Positions 1-9,505 are shown, numbered from the stretch's first letter. The stretch: DNA of 42,928 bases from an uncultured Eudoraea sp. (GCF_947258525.1 NZ_CAMYIP010000060.1:1-42928), one strand, 5' to 3'. The notes: generated by a model not told the origin, from the sequence alone. Program-made: numbers and translations.

Positions 1-1265
1 AACATACAATTTATTGTTGTACTTCTTACTTTAAAATCAGGATCAGAATCCAGGCTTGTATGAGATATATCGTCATTAATACCTACAGTAAAATGATTTT
101 TCGGTTTCTCCTTGGTGAGTTCATTAAATACCCCGCTGACCATCTGAGGTGTGAACTCCTTAGATGACAACCCATATCTGCCGCCAACAACAGCTATAGT
201 TCTATCGCTCTCTGCAAGGGAGGTTATTACATCCTGATACAAAGGTTCCCCTGTACTTCCCGGTTCTTTAGTCCTGTCTAAAACTGCAATTTTCTTTACG
301 GAATTAGGTAGACTATCTATAAAATGAGAAACAGAAAATGGTCTGTATAAGCGAACAAATACCACCCCAACTTTCTCATCATTATTTACCATGGCTTCAA
401 CGGCTTCCCGAACTGCACCTTGACCAGATCCCATAATTACGATAACACGCTCGGCCTCAGGATGCCCTAAATAATAAAACAGGCTATATCTTCTGCCAGT
501 ATGTTTATAAAAATCATCCATTACTTCCTGTACAACGCCAGGCACTTTCTCATAGAAAGGATTTGATGCTTCTCTAGCCTGGAAAAAAACATCAGGATTC
601 TGAGATGTTCCTCTTATAACAGGATGATCCGGATCTAAGGATCTCTTTTTATGTTCCATGATCTTATCCTCAGGCATCATTGCTTCAATGATATCATCCG
701 GAATTGCATCAATCTTAGAGATTTCATGTGAAGTCCTAAAACCATCAAATACATTCAAAAAAGGAACTCTCGTGCGTAAAGCAGCCACCTGAGAAATTAA
801 TGCAAAGTCCATTGCTTCCTGAACAGACCCGCCAAACAGCATAGAGAAACCTGTTTGTCTTGTTGCCATCACATCTGAGTGATCTCCAAAAATGGATAGT
901 GCATGAGTTGCGACTGTTCTAGCGGCCACATGTATCACAGAAGGTAATAATTCCCCGGCAATTTTATACATATTAGGGATCATGAGAAGCAAGCCCTGTG
1001 AAGCAGTAAAGGTTGTAGTTAGCGCCCCCGCCTGTAAGGCACCATGTACAGCTCCTGATGCACCACCTTCGCTCTGCATTTCAACTATACGGGGTATATT
1101 ACCCCAAATATTCTTTTGCCCTTGAGAACTATAGACATCTACATGTTCTCCCATCGGTGAGGCAGGAGTTATGGGGTAAATTGCACATACTTCATTCGTT
1201 TTGTGAGCAATTCGTGCTACAGCCTCATTTGCATCGCAAATCAGCTTTGGAAATTTTTTCTTCAT
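1..1265 (-). CDS. nifJ: Pyruvate:ferredoxin (flavodoxin) oxidoreductase, N-terminal part, cut by window edge
   Basis: The enzyme oxidises pyruvate and CoA to acetyl-CoA and CO2 and reduces ferredoxin or flavodoxin. The frame is open from the ATG at 1265 to base 1, about 421 codons, without a stop; family members are usually near 1,200 aa, so about two thirds lie outside. Domain I is clear: the motif YPITPASPMGE sits near residue 30, followed by EMQSEGGASGAVHGAL and the TFTASQGLLLM segment of the pyruvate-binding domain, and a domain II stretch with the motif VRLYRPF. It is read away from the korAB-nuo series and is separated from the upstream ferredoxin gene by a terminator at 1503-1538, so it probably has its own promoter; CAAGTATA at 1342-1349 is a near match to the -7 box on this strand. 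I am sure of the family; the electron acceptor is inferred. Confidence 0.93.
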   Translation of the reverse strand, partial: MKKKFPKLICDANEAVARIAHKTNEVCAIYPITPASPMGEHVDVYSSQGQKNIWGNIPRIVEMQSEGGASGAVHGALQAGALTTTFTASQGLLLMIPNMYKIAGELLPSVIHVAARTVATHALSIFGDHSDVMATRQTGFSMLFGGSVQEAMDFALISQVAALRTRVPFLNVFDGFRTSHEISKIDAIPDDIIEAMMPEDKIMEHKKRSLDPDHPVIRGTSQNPDVFFQAREASNPFYEKVPGVVQEVMDDFYKHTGRRYSLFYYLGHPEAERVIVIMGSGQGAVREAVEAMVNNDEKVGVVFVRLYRPFSVSHFIDSLPNSVKKIAVLDRTKEPGSTGEPLYQDVITSLAESDRTIAVVGGRYGLSSKEFTPQMVSGVFNELTKEKPKNHFTVGINDDISHTSLDSDPDFKVRSTTINCM

Positions 1266-1389
1266 GACTATTTTATTATTAAAGAAACTGGCAGTTTATA
1301 ACTAATAAGGGCTATTAAAAGACTTCTTATTCCAAGAACTGCAAGTATATAAATTCTTAATTTTCGATAAATTTAGAGCCATTACCGCA

Positions 1390-1410
1390 GTCATACTATG
1401 ACAAATGTCA
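1390..1410. promoter_or_regulatory. Two overlapping palindromes, candidate operator upstream of nifJ
   Basis: GTCATA-C-TATGAC at 1390-1402 is a perfect palindrome around one base. TGACA-AA-TGTCA at 1399-1410 is a second one sharing the central TGAC. Together they give three alternating GTCA/TGAC half-sites, 125-145 bases before the nifJ start. Such an arrangement is typical of a dimeric repressor or activator site, but I do not recognise the consensus, and the role is inference. Confidence 0.35.
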
Positions 1411-1502
1411 GGTATTCAACTCCAACATGAAGCAGATTAGAATATACCCTATCTCAATAGAAAGTACCTGAGCTATTTAAAATGATATGCAAAACCATAT
1501 GT

Positions 1503-1538
1503 AAATACGCCCGATTCAGTTTAAAACCGGGCGTATTT
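1503..1538 (-). terminator. Rho-independent terminator after the ferredoxin gene
   Basis: An 11-base-pair perfect stem, AAATACGCCCG (1503-1513) with CGGGCGTATTT (1528-1538), encloses a 14-base loop. It lies 25 bases past the ferredoxin stop on the minus strand. T-rich flanks exist on both strands, with the longer run on the plus strand, so it may work in both directions. It separates the ferredoxin transcript from nifJ. Confidence 0.8.
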
Positions 1539-1562
1539 TTAATCATTTATGTAACTATAAGT

Positions 1563-1884
<322 letters not shown>

Positions 1885-1945
1885 TTAATGTACTACAAAT
1901 ATCTATCTAATGATAAAAGTCATATTTCTTTTTAAACCTCCAATT

Positions 1946-1953
1946 TATATTTG
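1946..1953 (+). promoter_or_regulatory. Bacteroidota -7 box TATATTTG before korA
   Basis: TATATTTG matches the TAnnTTTG consensus exactly and lies 62 bases before the korA ATG, in the divergent gap. I see no clear -33 TTTG. It is the best candidate for driving the whole korAB-nuo series. Confidence 0.45.
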
Positions 1954-2015
1954 GCAACAATATTTTTATCAAACGACATTTAATATAAAAATAAGTAAAA
2001 AATAAACACGTATCG

Positions 2016-3872
2016 ATGATTGCTACAAAAACAAAACAACCTAAAGAAACACTGGAAGCGGTGATAGTAAGGTTTGTGGGTGATTCAGGGGATGGTATGC
2101 AACTAACCGGAACACAATTTTCGGACACCTCTGCTATGTTTGGTAACGATGTTGCCACATTTCCTAATTACCCTGCAGAAATCAGGGCCCCGCAGGGAAG
2201 CCTATATGGCGTATCTGGCTTCCAGGTGCATATTGGCAGCGTAGAGGTAAGTACTCCCGGTGAAAATGTAGACCTTTTGGTTGCCATGAATCCTGCAGGG
2301 CTTAAGACTAATTTGCATGCATTAAAACCGGGCCACTCGGTAATTGTAGATACCGATGCTTTTACCAAAAAGAATTTGGAAAAAGCACAATACGAGTCTA
2401 ATCCTTTAGAAGATGGTAGTTTGGAAAACTATCATGTGATAGAAGTTAGGATGACTTCACTTACCAAAGAAGCATTAAAAGAGGTTGAAGGTTTGGATAA
2501 TAAAAGTATCACCAGAAGCAAAAATATGTTTGCACTGGGCATGGTATATTGGATGTATAACCGATCTACAGAACATACAATAGATTTTTTCAATAAAAAA
2601 TTTAAGACAAAACCAGAATTAATTGAAGCGAACACAAAGGTTTTAAATGCGGGTTTTTATTTTGCAGAAACCTTAGAATTAATTCCTAACTCTTATACGG
2701 TTGCTCCGGCTAAAATGGCCCCGGGTACTTACAGAATAGTCATGGGTAATACGGCAACTGCCTGGGGGTTTCTTGCGGCCGCAGAAAAATCAGGTCTGGA
2801 GCTATTTTTGGGTTCATATCCTATTACACCGGCCTCAGATATTCTCCATGAACTGGTTAAACACAAACACTTTGGTGTAAAGGCTTTACAAGCTGAAGAT
2901 GAAATAGCCGGCATCACCTCCGCAATTGGTGCCGCCTTTGCCGGTGATTTAGCTATCACTACAACTTCAGGACCCGGTTTGGCTTTAAAAGGAGAAGCCT
3001 TAGGTCTTGCTATGATACTAGAATTGCCACTCGTAGTTGTTGATGTTCAAAGAGGTGGCCCGTCTACAGGTTTACCTACTAAAACAGAACAGTCAGATTT
3101 ACTTCAGGCGCTATATGGCAGAAATGGTGAAAGTCCTGTAATTATTTTGGCCGCCAGTACACCATCTAATTGTTTTAACTATGCCTATGAAGCTGCAAAA
3201 CTGGCTATTGAACACATGACTCCGGTAATATTACTTACAGACGGCTATATTGCGAATGGTTCTGCCCCATGGAAAATACAAACTGTATCTGAAATGCCAG
3301 AAATAAAAACCAGACTTATTAAAGAAGCGAAAGAAACTTGGAATCCTTATGACAGGGATAGAGAATCTCTGGCACGTGACTGGGCAATTCCCGGAACATT
3401 TGGATTAGAACACCGGGTAGGAGGCCTTGAAAAAGATAAAGTGACCGGGCAGGTTTCTTATGATCCTGAAAATCATGAACATATGACCAATGTGAGGGCC
3501 GAAAAAGTTAAAAGAGTAGAAAATTATATTCCAGAGCTTAAAACAGCATTCGCCGATGAAGGTGATTTACTGGTAATTGGATGGGGAGGCACCTATGGCT
3601 CCCTTTATTCTTCCGTAAAAGAAATAAGGAATGATGGCTATTCATCTGTTGGACTCGCACATTTTAACTATATAAATCCTTTACCAAAGAACACAGAAGA
3701 GGTTTTAAAAAGGTTTAAGCGAATTGTAGTATGTGAACTAAATACAGGGCAGTTTGCATCGGTTTTACGAGCAAATTTTCATGGCTTTGACTTTTTACAG
3801 TATAACAAGGTACAAGGATTGCCTTTTGGCAATAGCGAACTTATAGAAGAGTTTAAAAAAATAATGAAATAG
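2016..3872 (+). CDS. korA: 2-oxoglutarate:ferredoxin oxidoreductase, fused gamma-alpha subunit
   Basis: With KorB this cytoplasmic enzyme oxidises 2-oxoglutarate and CoA to succinyl-CoA and CO2 and passes the electrons to ferredoxin. The 618-aa chain is the usual fusion: a gamma domain at about residues 15-200 (FVGDSGDGMQLTGTQF), then an alpha domain from about 240 with YPITPASD at 268-275, QAEDEIAGITSAIGAAFAG and TTTSGPGLALKGEALG. It is the first gene of a tight plus-strand series running through nuoN. The ATG at 2016 has no strong Shine-Dalgarno sequence, as usual in this phylum. Specificity for 2-oxoglutarate rather than another 2-oxo acid is inferred from resemblance to Bacteroidota KorA and from the two-subunit layout; a branched-chain 2-oxo acid enzyme remains possible. 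Confidence 0.9.
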   Translation: MIATKTKQPKETLEAVIVRFVGDSGDGMQLTGTQFSDTSAMFGNDVATFPNYPAEIRAPQGSLYGVSGFQVHIGSVEVSTPGENVDLLVAMNPAGLKTNLHALKPGHSVIVDTDAFTKKNLEKAQYESNPLEDGSLENYHVIEVRMTSLTKEALKEVEGLDNKSITRSKNMFALGMVYWMYNRSTEHTIDFFNKKFKTKPELIEANTKVLNAGFYFAETLELIPNSYTVAPAKMAPGTYRIVMGNTATAWGFLAAAEKSGLELFLGSYPITPASDILHELVKHKHFGVKALQAEDEIAGITSAIGAAFAGDLAITTTSGPGLALKGEALGLAMILELPLVVVDVQRGGPSTGLPTKTEQSDLLQALYGRNGESPVIILAASTPSNCFNYAYEAAKLAIEHMTPVILLTDGYIANGSAPWKIQTVSEMPEIKTRLIKEAKETWNPYDRDRESLARDWAIPGTFGLEHRVGGLEKDKVTGQVSYDPENHEHMTNVRAEKVKRVENYIPELKTAFADEGDLLVIGWGGTYGSLYSSVKEIRNDGYSSVGLAHFNYINPLPKNTEEVLKRFKRIVVCELNTGQFASVLRANFHGFDFLQYNKVQGLPFGNSELIEEFKKIMK

Positions 3873-3874
3873 AA

Positions 3875-4888
3875 ATGGAGACAACAGCAACTAAGAAATA
3901 TACATTTAAAGATTTTGCCAGTGATCAGGAAGTAAGGTGGTGCCCGGGTTGTGATGACTACGTTATTCTCCGTTCCATGCAAAAAGCACTTCCCGAAATG
4001 GGACTTAAAAAAGAAGATGTAGTATTTATTTCCGGAATAGGATGTTCTTCCCGTTTTCCATATTATATGGACACCTATGGCATGCACAGCATACATGGAA
4101 GGGCCCCGGCAATAGCTTCTGGTGTAAAACTTGCCAACCCTGATCTCAGTGTATGGATCATAACCGGTGATGGCGATTCAATGGCAATAGGAGGCAATCA
4201 TTTTATTCATGTTTTAAGACGAAATCTTGATTTGAATATTGTTTTGTTCAATAATGAAATCTACGGATTAACCAAAGGACAATTTTCCCCAACTTCATTG
4301 GTTGGTCAAAAGACTAAATCTTCTCCTTATGGCAATACGCAACCACCATTTTTACCTGGCGAGTTGGCCATTGGTGCTCAAGCTCGATTTTTTGCAAGAA
4401 TTGGTGGAAACACCCCAAAAGAAATGACAGACATTTTTATTAAATCTGAAAAATTTAAGGGCACATCTTTAATCGAAGTTCTTCAAAATTGTCCGATTTT
4501 TAATGATGGATGTTTCTCAAAATATACAGATAAGGCTGTGCGAGAAGACAAACAATTATTTGTTGAACACGGAAAACCTATGATATTTGGGAAAGAAAAG
4601 GATAAAGGCTTGGTTTTAAACGGATTAAAATTAGAAGTAGTAACCTTGGGAGAAAATGGAATTACCGAGGCAGATTTGCTGGTTCATGATGCGGAGGAAC
4701 AAGACCCAACCTTACATCAAATGTTGGTAAGGTCAGAATATCCATTGGTTACAGGTATCATCAGAAGTTTTCCAGATGTTACTTTCGAAGAACGGGTTGA
4801 TCAATTGACGGCCGAGGTTAAAGCCGGTTCCAGTTTTACCAAAACGGATGATCTGTTCTTTTCCGGGGAAACTTATGAAGTTAAATAA
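3875..4888 (+). CDS. korB: 2-oxoglutarate:ferredoxin oxidoreductase, beta subunit
   Basis: This subunit binds thiamine diphosphate and one [4Fe-4S] cluster and carries electrons out to ferredoxin. In the 337-aa chain, WCPGCDDY gives C23 and C26, GIGCSS gives C57, and a fourth candidate ligand lies in LQNCPIF near residue 206. The cofactor motif GDGDSMAIGGNH begins at residue 98 and is followed by NNEIYGLTKGQFSPTS, the segment typical of beta subunits. The gene starts two bases after the korA stop, so the two are almost certainly translated together, and nuoA follows after 13 bases. Family assignment is firm; the substrate is inferred as for KorA. Confidence 0.92.
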   Translation: METTATKKYTFKDFASDQEVRWCPGCDDYVILRSMQKALPEMGLKKEDVVFISGIGCSSRFPYYMDTYGMHSIHGRAPAIASGVKLANPDLSVWIITGDGDSMAIGGNHFIHVLRRNLDLNIVLFNNEIYGLTKGQFSPTSLVGQKTKSSPYGNTQPPFLPGELAIGAQARFFARIGGNTPKEMTDIFIKSEKFKGTSLIEVLQNCPIFNDGCFSKYTDKAVREDKQLFVEHGKPMIFGKEKDKGLVLNGLKLEVVTLGENGITEADLLVHDAEEQDPTLHQMLVRSEYPLVTGIIRSFPDVTFEERVDQLTAEVKAGSSFTKTDDLFFSGETYEVK

Positions 4889-4901
4889 TATAAAGTAGCG
4901 T

Positions 4902-5252
4902 ATGGGTTCTGAAGCCATCATTGTATTTTTTCTTGCCGGAATTGTCCTGGTTGCTGGGGCAAATTTTTTATCCAATCTAATTTCACACAAGTCAGATAAT
5001 CCTCAGAAAAGAGAACCTTACGAGAGTGGAATGACTACTATTGGGCCAACCTGGGTTCAGTTTAAGGTAGGATACTATTTATTTGCTATTTTATTTTTGA
5101 TTTTTGACGTTGAAGTTGCCTTTTTGGTGCCTTGGTCTGTAGTGTTTAAAGATATTGGAGCAATTGCATTTATTGAAATACTAATCTTCCTTGTCATTTT
5201 AGGTTTAGGCCTGCTGTACGCATGGAAAAAAGGAGCATTAAGATGGGAATAG
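4902..5252 (+). CDS. nuoA: NADH-quinone oxidoreductase (complex I) subunit A
   Basis: A small membrane subunit of complex I at the junction of peripheral and membrane arms. The 116-aa protein has three predicted membrane helices (about 4-23, 60-80, 88-108). The conserved loop [20 protein letters not shown] and the acidic helix start [14 protein letters not shown] identify it. Its 3' end overlaps nuoB by 10 bases if nuoB starts at 5243. It opens the nuo part of the series directly after korB. Confidence 0.95.
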   Translation: MGSEAIIVFFLAGIVLVAGANFLSNLISHKSDNPQKREPYESGMTTIGPTWVQFKVGYYLFAILFLIFDVEVAFLVPWSVVFKDIGAIAFIEILIFLVILGLGLLYAWKKGALRWE

Positions 5253-5824
5253 ATCAAGAAAACGGACCAATGGGTCAACCTGGTAAAGTTCCTGAAGACT
5301 TTCCCGGTAAAGTAATCCCGGCAGGTAACGGTGCCAATGTTATCGTTACATCATTAGATAAAATAATAAACTGGGGTAGATCTAATTCTCTGTGGTCCCT
5401 ATATTTTGGAACGAGTTGTTGTGCCATTGAAATGATGCAGACTGGTGCGGCACGCCATGATTATTCCAGGTTTGGATTTGAAGTAGCCAGACCTTCACCC
5501 AGACAAGCCGATTTGATAATAATAGCAGGGACAATAGTAAACAAAATGGCACCGGTACTCCGACGCTTATATGATCAGATGGCTGAGCCAAGATATGTCA
5601 TTGCCATGGGGGCCTGCGCTATTTCCGGAGGTCCATTTTTCTACAATACTTATTCAGTTGTAAAAGGAGCAGACCATGTTATTCCTGTTGATGTATATGT
5701 CCCCGGGTGTCCTCCCAGACCTGAAGCACTGTTGGAAGGCATGCTTATGCTGCAGGACAAAATAAGGACAGAAAATATGAAACATAAAAAGAATCCTATT
5801 GAAGGGTTTGATGAAGGTTTATAA
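5243..5824 (+). CDS. nuoB: Complex I subunit B (cluster N2)
   Basis: This subunit carries [4Fe-4S] cluster N2, which hands electrons to quinone. Counting from the start chosen here (193 aa), the four ligands are the adjacent C59-C60 in [12 protein letters not shown]125 in GACAISGG and C156 in [11 protein letters not shown], all present. I chose the ATG at 5243 over an in-frame ATG at 5222 because AAAGGAG (5229-5235) stands seven bases upstream, one of the few clear Shine-Dalgarno sequences in the window, and because the shorter overlap with nuoA is normal. Confidence 0.95.
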   Translation: MGIDQENGPMGQPGKVPEDFPGKVIPAGNGANVIVTSLDKIINWGRSNSLWSLYFGTSCCAIEMMQTGAARHDYSRFGFEVARPSPRQADLIIIAGTIVNKMAPVLRRLYDQMAEPRYVIAMGACAISGGPFFYNTYSVVKGADHVIPVDVYVPGCPPRPEALLEGMLMLQDKIRTENMKHKKNPIEGFDEGL

Positions 5825-5833
5825 ATAGAATAG

Positions 5834-6295
5834 ATGACTAACGAAAGCTTACAGGAATTAATTGGTAGTTGGAGCCCAAATCTTGAATTTAATGAAGAAG
5901 GTTCCCAATACCTGAATGTAACAGTTCCAATAGAAGAATTGCATGCTGTAATGTTCAAATTAAAACATGATGATCAGACCAGTTTTGATTATTTGTTTTG
6001 CTTAACTGGTGTGGATTGGGGTGAAGAACTGGGTGTTGTTTACCATTTGGAATCTACAAATTTCAGACACAGCCTTGTGGTAAAAACACAAACAGCAGAA
6101 AGAGAAAATCCGGTTGTAGACTCTGTCTATGATATTTGGGCAACTGCTGAGTTTCACGAACGTGAGGTATATGATTTTTTCGGAATAAAATTTAATAACC
6201 ATCCCAACCTAAAGCGCCTTTTCTTAACAGATGATTGGGATGGTTTCCCTTTGCGAAAAGATTATGAAGACAATATTAATATGATTATCAAATAA
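5834..6295 (+). CDS. nuoC: Complex I subunit C (30 kDa)
   Basis: A peripheral-arm subunit beside NuoD that helps hold the quinone module. The 153-aa protein ends with the 30-kDa signature HEREVYDFFGIKFNNHPNL followed by RLFLTDDW and a short tail. nuoC and nuoD are separate genes here, not fused as they are in some other Bacteroidota and enterobacteria. It lies nine bases after nuoB. Confidence 0.93.
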   Translation: MTNESLQELIGSWSPNLEFNEEGSQYLNVTVPIEELHAVMFKLKHDDQTSFDYLFCLTGVDWGEELGVVYHLESTNFRHSLVVKTQTAERENPVVDSVYDIWATAEFHEREVYDFFGIKFNNHPNLKRLFLTDDWDGFPLRKDYEDNINMIIK

Positions 6296-6301
6296 TCAAG
6301 C

Positions 6302-7423
6302 ATGGAGACAGTCACCCTGAATAGTAACTTTAAATCTGAAGAATACTTCATAAACATGGGACCGCAGCACCCTGCGACACATGGTGTTCTAAGACTTTTG
6401 CTTACAATAGATGGTGAAATTATAAAAAAAGTTGAACCGGATCTGGGTTATATTCATCGTTCTATTGAAAAAATGTGTGAACGCGATAGTTATCAGCAAA
6501 TAGTTCACTTAACAGATAGGATGGATTATTTGTCGGCTAACATCAATAATGAAGCCGTTTGCCTTACGGTGGAAAACGCCTTACAACTCGAAATTCCTGA
6601 GCGGGTTAAAGTAATCAGAACTATTATTGGAGAACTTACCAGGATATCCTCACATTGCTTATGGTGGGGGGTTATGGGAATGGACGTTGGTGCTTTAACT
6701 ACCTATTTTTACGGCTTTAGAGACAGGGAACTCCTCAATGATATATTTGAAGAAACCTGTGGAGCACGCCTGACGATGAATTATAATGTCCCGGGAGGGC
6801 TAATGTTTGATATTCATCCAAATTTTGTAAAACGCGTAAAAGAATTTATAGCGCATTTTAAAACCAAACTTCCGGAATATGATCGTCTGTTAACAGATAA
6901 TGTCATTTTTCAAAAAAGAACTAAAGGCGTAGGTATCCTTAGTAAAGAAGATGCCATATCATACGGGGCTTCCGGCCCTGTGGGCCGGGCTTCGGGTTAT
7001 TCGTGTGATGTTAGAAAACACCATCCTTACAGTGCTCTGGATAAAGTCACTTTTAAGGAAGCGCTGAGAACAGAGGGAGATACTTATGCCCGCTATTTGG
7101 TAAGGATTCAGGAGATGTGGGAATCCTTGTCAATTGTGGAGCAATTAATAGACAACATCCCTGAAGGGGAATACAGAGTGCCCACAAAGGCGGTAATAAA
7201 ATTACCAAAAGGGGAATATTTCCAGAAAGTTGAAACAGCACGAGGAGAATTAGGAGTCTATATAATAAGTACTGGATTAAAAAGTCCATATCGGCTTAAA
7301 TTCAGATCCCCAGGATTTTCAAACCTTTCGTTGCTTAATCATATTGCAGTTGGAGGTAAAATAGGTGACCTGGTTGCTACAATGGCAACGCTTGATCTAG
7401 TAATACCCGATATAGATAGATAA
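6302..7423 (+). CDS. nuoD: Complex I subunit D (49 kDa)
   Basis: Forms the quinone site with NuoB. The 373-aa protein begins its conserved part with MGPQHPATHGVLRLLLTIDG, followed by DLGYIHRSIEKMCE and LTDRMDYLS, and ends VIPDIDR like other 49-kDa subunits, so it is complete. The nickel-site cysteines of ancestral hydrogenases are absent, as expected for complex I. Only nine bases separate it from nuoH: the place where nuoE, nuoF and nuoG stand in the 14-subunit operons is empty. Confidence 0.95.
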   Translation: METVTLNSNFKSEEYFINMGPQHPATHGVLRLLLTIDGEIIKKVEPDLGYIHRSIEKMCERDSYQQIVHLTDRMDYLSANINNEAVCLTVENALQLEIPERVKVIRTIIGELTRISSHCLWWGVMGMDVGALTTYFYGFRDRELLNDIFEETCGARLTMNYNVPGGLMFDIHPNFVKRVKEFIAHFKTKLPEYDRLLTDNVIFQKRTKGVGILSKEDAISYGASGPVGRASGYSCDVRKHHPYSALDKVTFKEALRTEGDTYARYLVRIQEMWESLSIVEQLIDNIPEGEYRVPTKAVIKLPKGEYFQKVETARGELGVYIISTGLKSPYRLKFRSPGFSNLSLLNHIAVGGKIGDLVATMATLDLVIPDIDR

Positions 7424-7432
7424 AATTATGAT

Positions 7433-8497
7433 ATGAATATTGCTTTAAGTATCACAAAAACTATACATGATTGGCTCTATAGCATTATGCCAGAGACGGC
7501 AGCAATGTATGCTGAGATGGTATTAATTGCGCTTGTTTATCTGGGAATTTTTGCTGTTGCCGGTTTATTTCTTGTATTACTCGAAAGACGTGTCGCCGCC
7601 TGGTTTCAATTAAGAATAGGACCTAATCGTGTTGGTTTCCAGGGTTTATTACAGACAATGGCCGATGCTATAAAGCTACTTTCAAAAGAGTTAACAGGTA
7701 CGGATAAGGCAGATAAATTCTTATATAATTTAGCACCGTATTTTGTAATCATTTCTTCCTTAATGGCACTGAGTGTCTTTCCGTTTACACAAGAATTCCA
7801 GGCATTCGACATTAATATTGGAATCTTTTTTTTGATTGCAGTTTCATCTATAGGAGTTATTGGAATTTTATTAGGTGGATGGAGTTCTAACAATAAATTT
7901 GCAATGATAGGTGCAATGCGAAGTGGGGTGCAAACCATCAGCTATGAACTTTCAATTGGCTTGTCACTGCTTACTATGGTTTTAATAACAGGAAGCTTGC
8001 AACTTTCCGAGATTGTGGAAGTCCAAAAATCAGGTTGGCTAATTGTTCAGGGGCATATCCCTGCAATTATAGCCTTTATGATATATATGATTGCAGGCAC
8101 TGCTGAAACAAATAGGGCTCCTTTTGATATGGTAGAAGCCGAATCAGAACTTGGAGCCGGCTTCCATACAGAGTACTCAGGAATGAAATTTGCCTATTTC
8201 TTTTTAGCCGAATTTATTAATATGTTCATTATTGCAGCCATTGCCACCACCGTTTTTTTCGGTGCCTGGTTATCTCCTTTTGGAATAACAGAATCTATCC
8301 CGGTATTGGGCGTATTTTGGTTTTTGCTAAAAGCTCTAATACTGGTTTTTTTAATGATGTGGTTTAGGTGGACGTTCCCCAGGCTAAGAGTAGATCAACT
8401 GCTTACATTAGAATGGAAGTATCTATTACCCTTAAACCTGGCAAATATTGTAATAATGGCCTTACTGGTTTGGCATAATTTAACCATTAGTTTTTAA
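7433..8497 (+). CDS. nuoH: Complex I subunit H (ND1), membrane
   Basis: This membrane subunit lines the quinone channel and connects it to the proton pumps. The 354-aa chain has about eight or nine hydrophobic helices. The loop motifs ERRVAAWFQLRIGPNRVG and AETNRAPFDMVEAESELG, then FHTEYSGMKFA, are all present, as is WFRWTFPRLRVDQL near the C-terminus. It lies nine bases after nuoD and four bases before nuoI. Confidence 0.95.
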   Translation: MNIALSITKTIHDWLYSIMPETAAMYAEMVLIALVYLGIFAVAGLFLVLLERRVAAWFQLRIGPNRVGFQGLLQTMADAIKLLSKELTGTDKADKFLYNLAPYFVIISSLMALSVFPFTQEFQAFDINIGIFFLIAVSSIGVIGILLGGWSSNNKFAMIGAMRSGVQTISYELSIGLSLLTMVLITGSLQLSEIVEVQKSGWLIVQGHIPAIIAFMIYMIAGTAETNRAPFDMVEAESELGAGFHTEYSGMKFAYFFLAEFINMFIIAAIATTVFFGAWLSPFGITESIPVLGVFWFLLKALILVFLMMWFRWTFPRLRVDQLLTLEWKYLLPLNLANIVIMALLVWHNLTISF

Positions 8498-8501
8498 TAT
8501 T

Positions 8502-8978
8502 ATGAGTTATTTTTCAGATATCTATAAAGGAATAAAAACCTTGCTTACCGGAATGAGTGTTACGGGAAAGTATTTTGTAACCTCAAAGAAAGGCGCAATT
8601 ACACAACAGTATCCGGATAATAGAGAAACACTCAAAATGTTTGATCGTTTTCGCGGCGAGGTTATCATGCCTCATAATGAAAATAATGAACATCGATGTA
8701 CGGGCTGTCAAAAATGTGAAATCGCATGCCCAAATGGTACCATTGAGATAATTTGGGATAGAGGCATTGACGAAAATACAGGTAAAAAGAAGAAAAAAAT
8801 AGACAAGTTCGTATATCATTTGAGTATGTGTACCATGTGCGGACTTTGTATAGATGTCTGCCCTACAGATGCTATTAAATGGGGTCAGAATTTTGAAAAT
8901 TCTGTTTACGACAGAACTGCCTTAACTAGAGTTTTAAACGAACCGGGATCCAAATTACAGGCCGGTGTAGAAGATTAA
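8502..8978 (+). CDS. nuoI: Complex I subunit I, 2[4Fe-4S] ferredoxin-like
   Basis: Carries clusters N6a and N6b, which lead electrons to N2. The 158-aa chain has two complete motifs, C66-x2-C69-x2-C72-x3-C76 and C110-x2-C113-x2-C116-x3-C120. Between them is an inserted loop with five consecutive lysines at 95-99. Without NuoEFG, NuoI is the most exposed cluster subunit and, by analogy with the photosynthetic NDH-1 complex, a plausible docking site for reduced ferredoxin; that is inference. It ends two bases before nuoJ. Confidence 0.94.
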   Translation: MSYFSDIYKGIKTLLTGMSVTGKYFVTSKKGAITQQYPDNRETLKMFDRFRGEVIMPHNENNEHRCTGCQKCEIACPNGTIEIIWDRGIDENTGKKKKKIDKFVYHLSMCTMCGLCIDVCPTDAIKWGQNFENSVYDRTALTRVLNEPGSKLQAGVED

Positions 8979-8980
8979 GT

Positions 8981-9505
8981 ATGGAGAGAATTATTTTTTA
9001 TTGCCTGGCAGCAGTAATCATCGCATTTGGGATAGCTTCTGTAACAAGTAGAAAAATGCTTCGTTCCGTGGTTTATCTTTCTTTTGTTTTAATCAGTATA
9101 GCCGGGATATTCTTTTTGGTAGATTATAATTTTCTTGCTGCTATTCAACTCACAGTTTACGCCGGTGGAATTGTTGTACTTATCATATTTTCAGTGTTAT
9201 TGGTACATCATATTGAAATGGAGTTAGAAATGGCCAAGGCATCTAAAAAGATAGTGACAGCCTTAGCTTGTTTAGTAGGATTGGGCGTTTTTTTAACAGT
9301 AATTTACTCCTATGATTTTAAGGTAATCAATAACTCTTTAACCACCAGCACTGCAGATATAGGTGCCGGATTACTAAGCTATGGATCCGGTGGCTTTATT
9401 CTACCATTCGAAGTAATTAGTGTACTCCTGTTAGCGGCAATGATAGGAGCCATAGTAATTGCCAAAGGAAAAAAATTAACCGAGAACAATAACCAATCAC
9501 AATGA
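8981..9505 (+). CDS. nuoJ: Complex I subunit J (ND6), membrane
   Basis: A five-helix membrane subunit of the proton-translocating arm, 174 aa. The third helix carries the family pattern QLTVYAGGIVVLIIFSVLL. The stop overlaps the nuoK start in ATGA at 9502-9505, a sign of coupled translation. Confidence 0.93.
   Translation: MERIIFYCLAAVIIAFGIASVTSRKMLRSVVYLSFVLISIAGIFFLVDYNFLAAIQLTVYAGGIVVLIIFSVLLVHHIEMELEMAKASKKIVTALACLVGLGVFLTVIYSYDFKVINNSLTTSTADIGAGLLSYGSGGFILPFEVISVLLLAAMIGAIVIAKGKKLTENNNQSQ

Larger units (their letters stand above)
1266..1562. other. Non-coding gap with terminator and overlapping palindromes
   Basis: These 297 bases between nifJ and the ferredoxin gene hold no convincing reading frame. 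They contain the ferredoxin terminator (1503-1538) and two overlapping palindromes at 1390-1410, each annotated separately. The rest should be the nifJ leader and promoter region. Confidence 0.7.

Noticed and set aside
5222-5242. A longer NuoB starting at 5222
   Set aside because: It lacks a ribosome site, while AAAGGAG stands seven bases before the ATG at 5243.
7424-7432. Degraded remains of nuoEFG between nuoD and nuoH
   Set aside because: Only nine bases separate the genes, so there is no room for remnants.
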